From assembly GCA_001632425.1 (NCBI GenBank), contig KV425565.1:62001-126000 (forward strand): a DNA stretch of 64,000 nt, written 5' to 3'. The position numbers were made by a program, and so were the translations under genes. Of the stretch, positions 12,023-24,696 are shown one piece after another (within the stretch, counting starts at the first letter, position 1; every line of letters begins with the position of its first letter). The notes under the pieces are model-generated. The model was not told the DNA's origin and did no database searches. It saw nothing but the letters and a program-made list of their open reading frames with translations. Source of the DNA: Neolentinus lepideus HHB14362 ss-1 (lineage: Eukaryota > Basidiomycota > Agaricomycetes > Gloeophyllales > Gloeophyllaceae).

Positions 12023-13869
12023 TCATGCGAGCCAGTACCATAGCCTCTGCCAAACATTCTTCGGCACCGGAGGGACATCCTCCTCCTCCAACCGATCCGC
12101 CTCCTCCTTTCCAGCAAACACATCAATATCCTCGAGCCGTCTCAACCATGGTGTCCTAAACCACGCCTTATGTCCAAAGTAAAGTGCGAGGAAGACTGGG
12201 ATGGTGATGTACGCAGCAAGGAAGGAAGACGCTGTGAATTGGCCAGGGAAGAAGACCTGGAAGCCATTCGTGATGGTGATGAGCGTGATCAATGATAGGG
12301 TGAACCAGGTGACGTAGGGCTGCAGGGGAGTCCGGAACGGGAGATTGTCTAGCACGTCGTTATACACGAGAGCTTGACGGAAACGCTGTAAGTCGCAAGG
12401 ATAAGAAAACGAAAGAATGAGAGGAGGTGATAGACGTACGATATAGCAAGTAAACAAAACCATCCACGCAATTAGTCCACTGATCGTCGTTATATTGACA
12501 AACCACTGGAACACCACAACGGCGCCACTTGAAACATTTAAATAGGCAATGCACATTACTACCGTGGTCGTCGACACCGCAACATACGGCACGCCCTTCC
12601 TATTACACCTTCGGAATATGCTGGGTGCCTGCCCGGCGGTGGCGAGACTATACAGCACCCGCGAACTCGCAAAGACACATGAGTTCCCCGCCGACCACGC
12701 AGACGTCAGAATCATGGCATTATATACATGATTCAACCCTCCAATCCCGGCTCTCTGTATCCCCAACACAAACGGGCTTGCTCCAGCGCCGCTCGCACCA
12801 GAACTAATGGCCTGCAATAATCTGGGATCGTCGCTCGGGGTGATGATCCCTATCACCAGGCTTCCCAGCACATAAAAGAAAACAACACGATACACGAATC
12901 TCTTCGCTGCTTTCGGAATATTTCTACGAGGGGCCTTGGATTCTCCGACAGCAGATGTGACAATTTCAGGTGAGAGCACGACAGCGAACCCCGCGCGCAC
13001 GAGCGCGGTCCAGAAGCCGAGGAACCTGCCTGTGGCACCGGAGACCAGGTAGGGATTGAACGCACCGGGGTGCACCCAGAAGCGGAACCCAAGACGGTCG
13101 TGTGTAGGCCCACCGCCAAAGAAGAGGACGATGCCGATGATAATGAGAGAGGTAATGCCTAGGATCTTCAGCGACGCAAACCAAAACTCGGATTCACCAT
13201 AGTAGGAGACGGCGCATATGTTCAGGAGGAAGATTACTGAGTTGGAGTAAGGATTAGAAGTAGTTTAGTAGAGTGAGAGCGTACCGAGGAGAAATATGGT
13301 AATTAAAGCCGCTACAGGGATGTCGCTCGTCCAGTATTGGACGACAAGTGTTGCGGCTGAGATCTCTGCACTGGCGACGATGGTGTAGGCATACCAGTAA
13401 TTCCATCCTATATAGCATTGAAACCCGTTCTCGATGGTACTTTGAATGGAGCGTACCTGCCGCAAATGCAAGACTCGGGTCGACGAAACGGTCGATATAG
13501 TAAGGGACCGAAGCTCTTTTTATTGGAAGATATGTCGTTATCTCCGCAAGGCAATTCATGGCGATCCAGAGAACGAATGACATAATGACATAGGACATAA
13601 ACAAGTTCGCCGGGCCGACGGTGGACAAGATAGCGCCCGAACCGACAAATAAGCCAGTGCCAATCGTACCGCCTATTCGACGAAGAATGTTGCATATTGA
13701 GTATTCATGGGGAGAACGTATTGGGGCAAAGCATACCAATCGCAATCAGCTGTATATGTCTACTTTTCAGACCACGCCGCGTTTCTCCGTATTGGGAATC
13801 ATTGTCTTGAACAGGCGCGACCGTTTCCTCCACACCTGGTCTGTTCGATTCACGTTTCTCAAGGTCCAT
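12023..13869 (-). CDS. Amino-acid permease (AAT/APC family)
   Basis: Five exons (13869-13737, 13672-13457, 13407-13285, 13236-12440, 12385-12023) join in phase to 543 residues. A polar cytosolic N-terminus is followed by the APC signature around GGTIGTGLFVGSGAIL (TM1), PANLFMSYVIMSFVLW and MNCLAEITTYLP. The conserved block FAGFEIV is represented by RAGFAVVLSPEIVTSAVGES, leading to APRRNIPKAAKRFVYRV. About 12 hydrophobic segments are visible, with an acidic C-terminal tail. Such proteins are plasma-membrane proton symporters for amino acids; the specificity cannot be read from sequence. Length is typical for fungal members (500-600). Confidence 0.93.
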
Positions 13870-14996
13870 GAGGCACAGATGGAGGGAAGGAGACAGAGAG
13901 CGCCGATGTCACCCACACCCTATATACCAAGTTGGCAACACCGGTGGTTCAACTCGGGTCCGTATTCCAGCAGTAATAGATGATACATCACGATAGAGCA
14001 GGAAAACGGTGGGGTCAAGTCACCGAGACGCTAAGAATGGCACCCATTAAGGGATCCAAAGAGCCTTGATACCCGATGGACGCATTGTCAAGTTTCCGTT
14101 GTCTAGTTTCGAGCGCGAGAGTGAAGAATAACGTCCACAGTAAAACAGCCTAGAAGCCGCCTTCATAGCGTGTATATGACCGGTGCACCCGAGCTAGGCT
14201 GGTCGACCATATCTGCGAACTTGTATCAATTTGACATCAAGCAAGTCGCCGAGCTGCTGGCTAGGAAGCGCCCGTCATGGGAAGGGGCTGGATACTACCA
14301 ATGCACTTGACGAATGCCGTGATGTCGCACCATATTTGGAAAGATCGCTTCCATATCAGTTCGCCGGAGTCTCACAGCCAGGATTTGCATCCAGTCGAAT
14401 ATTGTTGTAAATTGAGGCATGCAGAACGTAGTTTCGAGTTAGGACCTTCGCTACAGGGACACGGGCCACATAGTCCGCGTCTACCGCCACACAAAGGGTT
14501 CTGAGATCGCTACTCGGGTGATCTTCTTCGCATATTACTGAGACAGTAATCGGTCTATGATAACCAATATCGCAGCCAGTCGAGTGCACAGACGTGAAAT
14601 CATGGAAAGAGCATACCAATACACAGCTACTCCTTAATTCCTAGTGGATTCATGGCCTCGAGACCGCGGAATACACCTAGAAATCTGATATCGAATTTCG
14701 AAGCAGAGCTCAGGGAACATCTTCGAATGAGTCACCGTGCCTAACTGCATTCGTCGAGAGACGGATGGCAGTGTAAATGGCGTCTTTCAAGCCAGATTTG
14801 CGCACGGACCCTATCGATGGGATCGTCAGAGGCATCATGCATCAAGACAACCGCACGGGCGGCCCCCCACTCAAAAGAGTCACGTGAGGATGACATGTCA
14901 CGTCTAAATCAAAGTAGTCACGCGCTCCGACGCTCGACTCCGGACTCTTTCTTCGAATTGACATCCTGACCTTGGATCTGTGGTCTGTAGGCAACC
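13870..14996. promoter_or_regulatory. Divergent intergenic region between permease and axis-like gene, with CACGTG box
   Basis: About 1.1 kb with no supported coding sequence. A CACGTG E-box lies at 14881-14886 and a related TCACGTC at about 14899-14904, roughly 95-115 bp upstream of the 14997 ATG. CACGTG and TCACGTC-type sites are bound by fungal bHLH or bZIP factors; use here is inferred. Confidence 0.4.
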
Positions 14997-17900
14997 ATGC
15001 CCGACGTCAAGACTGCTTTGGCCGCGTTGAAAAAGGCAGCGTCGAAAGCAAAAGTGAAGAAAGAAATAACGCACACGCTTGAGCTTATATCGGGTTCGCT
15101 CTCATTGCTGGTACGTTCATCCCGTCAATGCCTCGAACTCTTGATAAAATATCCCGAAGGCATCTGCATCTTTGTCGAGTCGTGAATGTGATAATCTGGT
15201 CTCAAGAGTTAGGCGACCATTCGTTTTGCTCTACGAAACTCTTCTAGTTCCTTCACTGAGCCTTTCGGTCGCCATTTTCAATGACATTACTACAAAGAAG
15301 CTCTTAGTACTCCTCAAGGCCGGAGATGTTGACAATGGCAGACGTTGGGAGTTGGTCGCTACCGCAATCCTGTCCGGAATATTAGTGCGTCTTTACCTCA
15401 TTGATATCACCTGTCTTTGTAGCTCATGATTGCCGGTAGGACTTTCTGGACAGTCACCCAGAAGGTGGACTGTAGCATGTCAAATCTTATTTCATTCCCA
15501 TTAACCGCATGTTTAGAGAAGATGAAGGACTCCATTGCTGCGGCGTTCTATTCTGCCATATGCGATATCTGTCTTCCGAGGGATCCCACAATTGCTATCA
15601 GACTCTCAGTTCCACTCAGAACAACGGTGAGAAATATTGTCTTACACATAATTTGATCGTGAACCTCATTATGTGCGCATATACTTGCCTGCGGCCGATG
15701 TTTTCCTACGTCATGTCGCATTTGACAGGCGTACATGGTTCTTTCTGACACCGCTGCGCTATTTCCGAAGAATCAAGAAAAGCTTAGGGCAGTCAAGCTT
15801 CTGGGAGGGTAGGTATTCTCTGCATTGTTCTCAAATGCAACAGCTGGACTTAGCCTTCTTAGAAAACGGCTTGGTGCTGTGCTCTACAGGACGAAAGGTG
15901 CGCTCCATTACCTATTCACAATCATCTAGATCCTGACCGGACTCAAGATTACTTGGTGCTGGAGAATATACTCACTCTCTTGGGTCGCATAATACCAGCA
16001 AACACTGCCGCTGGTACCAAAAGTCCCAAAAGGACTGAATTCCTGCGGCAAGTCTTCGTCTTAACATGTCCGCAGGGCAAGCAGGCTATGGCTAAGGAGC
16101 TAACGGATATCATGGAGAGTGCACCGACCACCGACTGGGACAACACCGTCATGACTGTCGTGGAGGTTTTAGCCCGAGCAGACATATCCTAGTACGTATT
16201 TATCTGCCATCACCTGGATACTACCATCGTTGATAGCAGAATCCTGCAGTCCTCAACCATTTGGACTAGATGTTGTCCATGCTTGCGGCACGGCCTTTCC
16301 CCAGCCAACGCCGTCTGACAGGCTTTACGTTGATAGATCATCATTCTTCGCTAATGTTGCAAATGAGGTCCGTCCGCTAATCACATTACTATTTCACCAA
16401 CCATTTACTTTGAGCACAGGAAGATACGTACGAGACAATGCAAGTGCCATATGCATCCGTACTCGAAATATCTGTTGTAAAGACGCCTGGGGCTCCAATC
16501 TCTTCCGTGACGATTGCGTTATCTGTTGCTCCCACTGTCGCCGAAGAACCGATGAAGATAATCGCTGACGCCCCTTTGATTTTCGCATTTGACATCCAGA
16601 ACGTTGATTTTGAGAGGTTTATGCAAGCTATCGATAGCCGCGGTCTGGTAAGTGTCCATAACTATTCGCGCAGTTGTCGTCGCTCATATATGTGTATGTC
16701 TATACTTGTAGAAAGTTCATGTGATAGAGAAGGGAAAACCTTCAAAGCCCACTCGTATTTCTCTCACACAGACGTCTGCGCGCCTCGAATTCACATCCGA
16801 GGGCGATGTTGTGAAGGACCATCCGACTTTCCAAGTACGTGTTCTTACAGTCCTTGAGGATACGTGGTAAATGTCATAAACGTGTTTCGGTCTCATTAGG
16901 ATAAGGTAAAAACAGTGCAGCAGCGTAGGTTTTCAGTACGGTCGTCGGCTGTCTCCTCACGAGCTAGCTAATAGTGTACAAGACCAACGATCCTAGTGAC
17001 GATGTGTCTTTGACTTCTGGACCAAACGGGCGGAGCGAATCTGGTGCACTTCCTTTCGATGATCTCATCAACTATCCTGCTACGCCACCCAAAGCTTCGA
17101 TGAGTGATACCTGTGCTCCGTCACGAGACAAGTCGCCAACTGCACTCTCTAATCCTCACTGTAAAGCACATGCCGTATTGTCCCACACTGCTGGTACTAT
17201 GCTGGCTCCGACTGCTCCTCCTACCCCAGTTTCGAACCCTCAGAGATCAACGATTCCACCATCCGGTGTCGGACGAACGGACACTCAGATACTTCGGGAC
17301 AATATCTTCGGTACTAGCGACGACGAACTATCTGATATCTCTGATGCCGAAGACAAGCCAACCAGGAAGATTGCAAGTCGACGGTCAACCAAGGTTCAGA
17401 ACGATGACACGAAGGTATCCGCGGACTTACCATTAGCGAAGAAGGGTAAGGCTCTAGTGAAGACTCTGCAACGCGGCCGGATGATTCTAGAATCCGACGA
17501 CGACCTTGAGCCTCCACCAAGGCCTGCAGCAAGTAAGATCTTTCCGAGAAAAAGACGAGTTGTGGAATCGGATAGCGATGTCGACAGCCCGACGAAGGAA
17601 GTTCCAGAGCCCTTGCTTGCTGTCAAGACACCCACACGAAAACCCTCGTTAATAGAAGTTTCGAACCCTAGGGTGACCCCAGGCCCTGTCAATGATGCGC
17701 TCTTGGACGAATACCCTTCTGTATCTCGTAATCAGGCTCACGGACAGGGTAATCAAGGCCAATTCTTGGAAGATACTGCTAAATCTCCTGTTGGCGATAT
17801 GTCTAACCGAGGACTTTCTCCGGCTCCAAAGAAAGGCAAATCCAAACCTACGTCATCTACTTCGGTGCTAGATCAGACTGGAACCACAATCAAGGAACCT

Positions 17901-20648
17901 GAAGCTGTAGAGTCTATCACTGCTGGCCTGAACTCTGCTCTTAATCGTTCCACAAGGGTATCTGCCGCTGCCATGAAGAAGGGTGGAGCTGCTGGCGCAA
18001 CAAACAAGGCTAACACAAGTGAAAGGATCACCAAACGAACCACTCGCCTCTCTAAGACAGTTGACGAAGTACCCATTGGTGCCGAGAAACTGAATGCGTC
18101 GCATGGTCCTGCAAAACAAAAGAAGTCGACGCATGCGATCACCGCCGAACTAACCAGTGCTTCCACGGTAAGCAGCTTCTTGTTCACATTGGGCAGAAAG
18201 AACTAAATCTTGCACAGAAAGCGCCGGGACGCAAGCGGAAGGCTTTTGAGGTCATTGATTTGGTGGACACCCCAGACAAGGAGACCAGGGACGAACAAAG
18301 CGTCAAGCGTGCCCGAGGAGATACTGTACCGGAGAACGCCGGATCTATGAGGCGAGTATCTCTTGCTTCGAAGAAAACAGCAAGGCCTCTCGCTAGGAAA
18401 TACGATCATAAAGCTAAAGGGAACAAGATATCCTCCCCGGCACGCCATGAAATCTTATCGACTGCTAACTTTGACTCGATTCCTGGCATTTCTTCAGACC
18501 CTATTGAGGTGGATTCGTCATCTCCATTGTCTCAACGTATTGCTAAGAAGAGCTCGAGGACTTCCGTGAACCCTGCCCCCGCGCTAACTGGTCGGATGAC
18601 ACGGGCGGCAGCTATGAAGGACAGAACTAACAAAGCTCGACCCGTAGTAGAGCCGGAGATTCAGAGGTCTAAGCCTGGCCGAAAGAAGCACACCGTTCCT
18701 CTTGACGAAGACGACGAGCCGGTGGTCCTGGAAGACAAGAAGCCAGCCCTCGCTTTGACTGTCGAATCCAAGGCTCTTCAAACGCCGGTGCACCAGAAAG
18801 AGCGTATGAATGTAGACGATAGTAAAGTGAGCATATATGTCCGTGTCTGCATTTGATCCTCTTGACTGATTCATCGGCAGTCTTCAAACCATGATAGCGT
18901 GCAGATACAAACGACGACAGTGAGTGGAGTTATGAACATTAATATCATGGCTAGATGTACCGCGTATTGCCCCAGGCTCCCTCCGAGTTTGTGACTACGG
19001 AAAAATCCAAGAAGCCCACGAGAGCACCTTGGGAGACGCAAGAATTCTCAGATATGGTTCAGCAGAAGTCAAGCTCGTCACCGTCGAAAATGATCACTGT
19101 CAAGCAACAAGACTGTAACAATTCAGAGGCCGTGGACGATATACCAGGTGACCCCATGGACCTTCCAACTACCGAAGTTACCTCTATTCCTTGCACTCCG
19201 AGCCCACCGCTCCCAGATATACTACCTCGCGCTCTCGACGAAAGAGCTCCCGTGAACCACTGTACTGACAACGCTGAGGAGACTCTGGTTGATCTCGGTC
19301 CTGCGAGTCCCAAGTTCGAACTTGAGCGTTCGGCGGTGCCTATGCTCGATAAGCGGCCGCAAAATGCAACCAAGAAGGAAGGCTTGGCCGTCGTCATAAC
19401 AAAGGCGAAAGAACTTATACCCCCTGCGCCGCTTGTGAAGGTAACGTCCTACGCTACATTCCGCATCAGATCTGTATCTCACCACTTGCTATGAAGGCTG
19501 AGGATGTCGAGATGATTGATCTCACAGCGGAGTCTCCTGTCAAGAGATCAGTCATTGCTAGAAGTGTGCCCTCGTCTGTGGCACTGCCGAAGTCTACTGC
19601 TATTTCTGTCAAGTCGAGTAATATTCGTATGGTGCCTGAACCCTCACCCGCGACTCCTGGTCTAGCAAAAGCGCCCTCCTACGTCGGTGAAGAAGAGGCT
19701 GTCTTACACTCGCCAGGAATTTCATCAGAGAAGCGTTCTCTTCTCAAAGAGGGCCTGAGATCCGCCAGGGACAGGATCGCTGGGTATCTCGAAGTGGAGC
19801 CTGTCTCCGTGAGGCGTAATGTTATAGACTCGAAGGAGGTACCTAGCAGCAAGCGTCGGAACCGGGTTACTTTTGCGCCCGAAATGAGGGAAGACCCTGA
19901 CACACCTTTCAACCTCAAGAAGGGGCTATTGTGCGTCGATTCGAACAGAGACAGGACTGGTATGGTTTAATTGTGTTCGTTGAGTGACGACAGTGTGATA
20001 CAAATACCACGCAGACACGTCGAAACAGGCTTCTTCGATACACCGCCGCGACATATCAGCTGCGGGGGGATCTCGAGGTAGAAGTTATGATGAACGTAGG
20101 CAAAGCGAACCTGGTATGGATGCAATCATAGAGGTATGCATCATATAAATTCCGAAGTCGTATGTTTATCTCTGGTCAGGTCTTGAGTGAAATACAAGAG
20201 GCGAGGCCAAGCGGACACAAATACGTTGTGTAGCTGCGGCTTACATCGGAGTATAGGTCATCGTACAGAAGATATCCAGTAAGGTGGAAGGTGTTAGACA
20301 CGAAGTCCGTATGGGGCGGAAGATGTTGCTCCAGGACTCAGCTGCGGACCTCCAGGCCATGCGCAATGAGAGGTATACTAGTCGTTTTGCCATCGAGCTG
20401 CTTTCGTCACTCCTACTAACTTTCACAGTATTCTGCACTTTAATCGCCTGATTGACTTGGAAAGCGAGTATGCCGGCTATGCACGCAAGATCGGCGGGAA
20501 GTGGGAAGAAATGCAAAAAGTTAACGAAGAAATTCAAGGTCAGCTTCGTCGTACGATCCAGGATCACGACCGCAAGAGTCTCGTGAAGAAGATGCCGAAG
20601 ATGCCGTTCGCTATAAACTTGCCTCCCTCCTGCCGGAAGTGCTTGTGA
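14997..20648 (+). CDS. Candidate SYCP2/Red1-like meiotic chromosome-axis protein
   Basis: About 20 exons, nearly all phase-checked, give roughly 1534 residues (one join near 16936-16982 is uncertain). Residues 1-280 are helical and ARM-like (KLLVLLKAGD, ENILTLLGRIIP, WDNTVMTVVEVLARAD). Residues about 281-440 look like a PH fold: PSDRLYVDRSSFFAN, ETMQVPYASVLEISVV, FDIQNVDFERFMQAIDSRGL. That order and spacing match the ARM-like plus Spt16M-like N-terminus of SYCP2. A roughly 950-residue basic, Ser/Thr/Pro-rich disordered region with many RK patches follows. The end is a coiled coil (VIVQKISSKVEGVRHEVRMG ... IDLESEYAGYARKI). SYCP2, Red1 and ASY3 share this architecture and build the meiotic axis. 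The identification is by architecture and remembered motifs, not a search. Confidence 0.5.
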
Positions 20649-20896
20649 CGGGACGAGTCGGGTTAACGAAACGCCTGACTGCCGCGGTGGTTTGTACCGT
20701 ATTTTTCTTGATGTTCAAGTTTGCTGGACGACTGTCCAAGGTGTCTTAAAACATGTAATGCTCGTACCAGTGGAATGTAATGTCACGGCTTGTGATTGCT
20801 GTCTTGCTCAACGTCCAAGGCAGGAACTGACCATCTTGGAACAGTCTGCACACAGAAATACGCGAGCCACAACTGTTCCCCAGACGCGTTAAGGAG

Positions 20897-20940
20897 CACG
20901 TGAGACCCCGGTGATTAACCGACCCTAGCCGGGGTATAAA
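20897..20940 (+). promoter_or_regulatory. PrpD promoter elements: CACGTG, inverted repeat, TATA box
   Basis: CACGTG at 20897-20902 is followed by the 7-bp inverted repeat ACCCCGG (20905-20911) and CCGGGGT (20929-20935), which runs directly into TATAAA at 20935-20940. The ATG lies 73 bp beyond the TATA box. Paired CCGG half-sites resemble targets of dimeric Zn2Cys6 regulators. Function is inferred from position. Confidence 0.5.
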
Positions 20941-21012
20941 GAGCGGGGTAAGAGAGTGGGGTAATGCTAGAAGGCCTCTAGTTCTGGTCTCCTGCATTTC
21001 GCATCGTGAGCG

Positions 21013-23082
21013 ATGCTTTCGACGGTGAGGACGCACCTAGCTTTGACGCGCTTCCCGGCTTCTGTATCCCGCACCCCAGTCGCCGGAATATCATCTGCCG
21101 TTCCTTGCCTATCCTCTAGCAGATCTCCGCGACCTTTTCGGGCTTCTTCTTTGACCGCTACTCCTTTGCTGAGTGTGCGCAAGATGTCGGTCTCGCATGG
21201 AGAGGACGCTGCTCGTCCCCCTCCGGATAAGGAGATCCAGGACATTGCTGACTATGTGCACAACTATAAAATCGAGAGTGATTTGGCCTTTGAAACCGCT
21301 CGTCTGTGCTTGATTGATACTATCGGGTGCGGGCTAGAGGGTTTGAGGTTCCCTGAGTGCAGGTCCATTCTCGGGCCTGTTGTTCCTGGGACTGTTGTGC
21401 CGAATGGTGTGTGCCGAATAACAGAAATGAGACCGATTTTCTAATATATCCTGAACAGGTACGAAGGTCCCCGGAACGAACTACCAACTGGATCCCATCC
21501 GTGGTGCCTTCAATATTGGCACTATCATCCGATGGCTTGACTTCAATGACTGCTGGCTTGCAGCAGAATGTCTGTACCTCTGCGCCATTATCCAGGCCTG
21601 AGCTAACATCTCTGCTTTATCTTGACATTTAATGTGAAACAACACAGGGGGTCACCCATCGGATAACCTGGGTGCTATCTTGGCTGTCGCTGATCACCTC
21701 GCCAGGCAAGGCCATCCCTTGACCGTCAAGGACATCCTGGAGGGTATGATCAAGGCGCACGAGATCCAGGGCTGTCTCGCCCTCGAGAACTCGTTCAACC
21801 GCGTGGGCCTTGACCATGTTCTTCTCGTCAAGGTCGCCAGTGCTGCTGTCGTATCCAAGATGCTGTACGTATTGTCTATATCCTCATCGTGTTATATTTG
21901 TAACGCGCTATGGCGTGCAGTGGCTTGTCTCGAGACCAGACCGTCGATGTCGTTTCACAAGCGTTCGTCGACGGGCAATCCCTACGTACCTACAGGCACG
22001 CACCCAACACGGGGCCTCGTAAATCGTGGGCAGCCGGTGATGCATGCTCGCGTGCCGTCAATATCGCCTACCTGGTCAAGCAGGGTCAAGTCGGCCTGCC
22101 CAGCGTCCTCTCTGCCAAAACATGGGGCTTTTATGATGTTCTCTTCAAGGTGCCAACCGTTCCTCCTCACTTACATATAATGTCCAAAGTTACTTAACAT
22201 CAATATCAGGGCAAGGCATTCCAATTCCAACGTCCTTACGGTAGCTACGTGATGGAGAACGTTCTCTTCAAGATATCCTTCCCCGCCGAATTCCATGCGC
22301 AGACGGCTGTTGAGGCGTCTGTGACGGTGCACGAGAAGCTCAAGGCCATAGGTAAGAGCAGCGACGACATCCAGAGTGTCCGGATCAGGACGCAGGAGGC
22401 GGCAATGAGGATTATCAATAAGAAGGGGCCGCTGCATAACTTTGCGGACAGAGAGTGAGTGGAATGCTTTATCGAGGATAATGAGGAATTGGATGCTGAT
22501 GTGTGCGATTTGTGTTTAAGCCATGATATCAACTACATGTCCGCGTATGCCATGATCTACGGCAACCTGCACTCGGAGTCCTAGTATGTCTTCCCCCTCC
22601 TTTTCCGGTCTCTAACATTTCACCTTAATACCGACCCCTATCACAGCACCGACGAAGCCGCGAAAGACCCACGCATCGACGCGCTCCGCGCCAAGATCAC
22701 CTGCGTCGAAGACCAACAGTTCAGCGCTGAGTACCATCACCCCGACAAACGGTCAATCGGTAACGCTCTCCTCGTGACGCTGAACGACGGCACGGTGCTC
22801 GATGAGGTGGTGGTGGAGTACCCTGTTGGGCATAAGAGGCGGAGGGAGGAGGGGACGCCGCTGCTGCTCAAGAAGTTTGTTAGGCATATTGGGTATCATT
22901 TCGATGAGGCGCACCAGAAGAAGTGAGTGCCTTTTTTTTTGTTTGCCCCTTTTATTTGGGATTGAGGATTGTGTGGGTGCTGACATCATGGTGCGAACAG
23001 GATCCTCGACACTGTCAACGACGCACAGAGCCTGTCGCAGCTTCCCGTCGACAAATTTACGGATCTGTTCGTTAAGCCATAA
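21013..23082 (+). CDS. prpD: 2-methylcitrate dehydratase, mitochondrial (PrpD)
   Basis: Eight exons give 538 residues in phase (21013-21406, 21459-21569, 21648-21864, 21921-22149, 22210-22454, 22521-22583, 22647-22922, 23001-23082). Residues 1-57 are Arg/Ser-rich and lack acids, as in a mitochondrial presequence. The MmgE/PrpD core follows: [89 protein letters not shown]. The enzyme dehydrates 2-methylcitrate to 2-methyl-cis-aconitate in the methylcitrate cycle, which disposes of propionyl-CoA. No other gene of that cycle is in the window. A TATA box and inverted repeat lie just upstream. Confidence 0.95.
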
Positions 23083-23561
23083 CGGTATATATTACACACC
23101 AATCTTGTATACTGCAATAATACATGGTATCGCGCTGATGTGAAAGCTGTAGCAAATGGGAGTAGTGCTTTTCGCATCTGAGTGTCGCTTTAAGTTGTAT
23201 GTGATACTAAGCTCTAGATGTCCCTTGAGGTGAAATATGCAGCGTGAGGTGGATGTCCTTCAAAGTGTCCCTCGTATATCGTACGTCCCATTTCGTCCCA
23301 TTTTCGGAATGCCGCTTGGGACGCAACCGGGTTTTGGCCCACAGTGCGTCCCGATCCCGCCTCGGGGAACGTACTCCAGCCATCAACACGGCCAGAGGGC
23401 TTGTGGAGTCGGCGAACTTATATGCGCCGACTCATTGGCAGCCCCTGCAAGACGAATAATAATACTTTGGACCAAGCGATCTCGCCTTGTATCGTCTTTG
23501 TTATCGTTTACTGTGAACAAAAAATTCATCGATGATCACCCCGTGGATAGGAGAGGCGGAC

Positions 23562-24490
23562 TCACTTGAGGAGCTCGAAACGAACGTCAGACCGTCCTGC
23601 GGAGACAACAAAGTCTCTATTTGGCGGAATCTCAACGCGATTACCTTGGGATGGGCCGTCCCTAGCGTTACCACGCAGTCTAGCAGCTGCACGCAGAGTT
23701 CGTCAGTGAATCTGTATCACAAGACCGTACCCAAAATTCAGATTACCGACGAACCTTGAATCAGCTTAGCGTCCGCTTCCCGATTGAAACTTTCCATTAA
23801 TGCAGTATAGCGCTTGACCTGCCATGCCATCTGGGACGCACGAGCTTTATTGTCCATGCTCAAGGCCCATTTGCGTTCTTCCTTGAACCGCCTGCGCTCG
23901 GTGTCGGCGAGGGAGGCGCGGGCTCGTAGCTCGGCGACTTCGCGCTCGAGTGGCGTCATTACACCGTGCGGGTCGATGGTGGAGGGTCCCGAGTCGAGAG
24001 ATAGGGTTACCGAGGGCGGCGCGGTAATGGAAAGACGCCGCTCTCGGCGCGAGCTATCTCTGTCTCGCCTGCTCCGTTCGCGCTCGCGTGACGAAGATGT
24101 CGCCTCGCGCTTAGAGATCTTGCTCCCCCGTAGCTGCACGATACGGGTGCTGTTTGCCTCGGTCATGTTCGCGTCCTCCACGAGCTGGCTAAGGACGTCC
24201 GTGACGAGCACCCCCAGGGCGACGCCGAGCAGCGTGCACGCGCAGCGTGTCATGTCGACCTCCATGACGGTGTAGTCAAAGAGCAGCTTACCGCCGATGA
24301 CTAGGGCAGCGAGGAAAGCGAGCTGGGGAAGGTCCATGAGGACATAATAGAGGCCTGCGCCCTGCCAGACGCCGCTGAAGACATGGTCAGAGATGGTGGA
24401 GGACGAGAAGTCTGAGGTGGAGACGGATAGTTTTTCGAGGAGGATGCGGGCACCGAGTCCGAAGAAAAGAGCCGGGGCAGTGAATGTCAT
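23562..24490 (-). CDS. Orphan membrane protein with coiled-coil tail, contains 15-nt microexon
   Basis: Three exons (24490-23755, 23687-23673, 23596-23562) give 261 residues in phase. The N-terminal half has about three hydrophobic helices (TAPALFFGLGARILL, LPQLAFLAALVIGGKLLF, ACTLLGVALGVLVTDVL). A very basic Arg/Ser/Glu segment rich in RERERSRRDRDSSRRERR follows, then a charged coiled coil (LEREVAELRARASLADTERR). The 15-nt middle exon lets the frame run on as AARLRGRSDVRFELLK before the stop; without it the protein would end about 11 residues earlier. Placement in an internal membrane with the basic tail in the cytosol is inferred. No family recognised. Confidence 0.7.
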
Positions 24491-24696
24491 TAGAGAAATA
24501 ACGGAAACATATACATCATAGAAATAGAGGACAGTGCAGTTGCAATTGAAGCGATTAGAACAGAAACAGAACTGAAATCATTTCGACAACATCCATGAAA
24601 TGCGGTGCCCTACACGTGGTCCAGGTAGCGCTTCCCACGCCTCAATACTCTGTTGCTTTACATCGCCTTACAGCCACAGTCACCCCTTGCATTACC

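Noticed and set aside
14277..14619. Short frames upstream of the axis-like gene
   Set aside because: No domain, no plausible splice partners, and opposite-strand frames of similar length overlap.
21680..22180. Frame reading through introns of the PrpD gene
   Set aside because: It loses the PrpD motifs after 21864; the spliced model restores the conserved [18 protein letters not shown] order.
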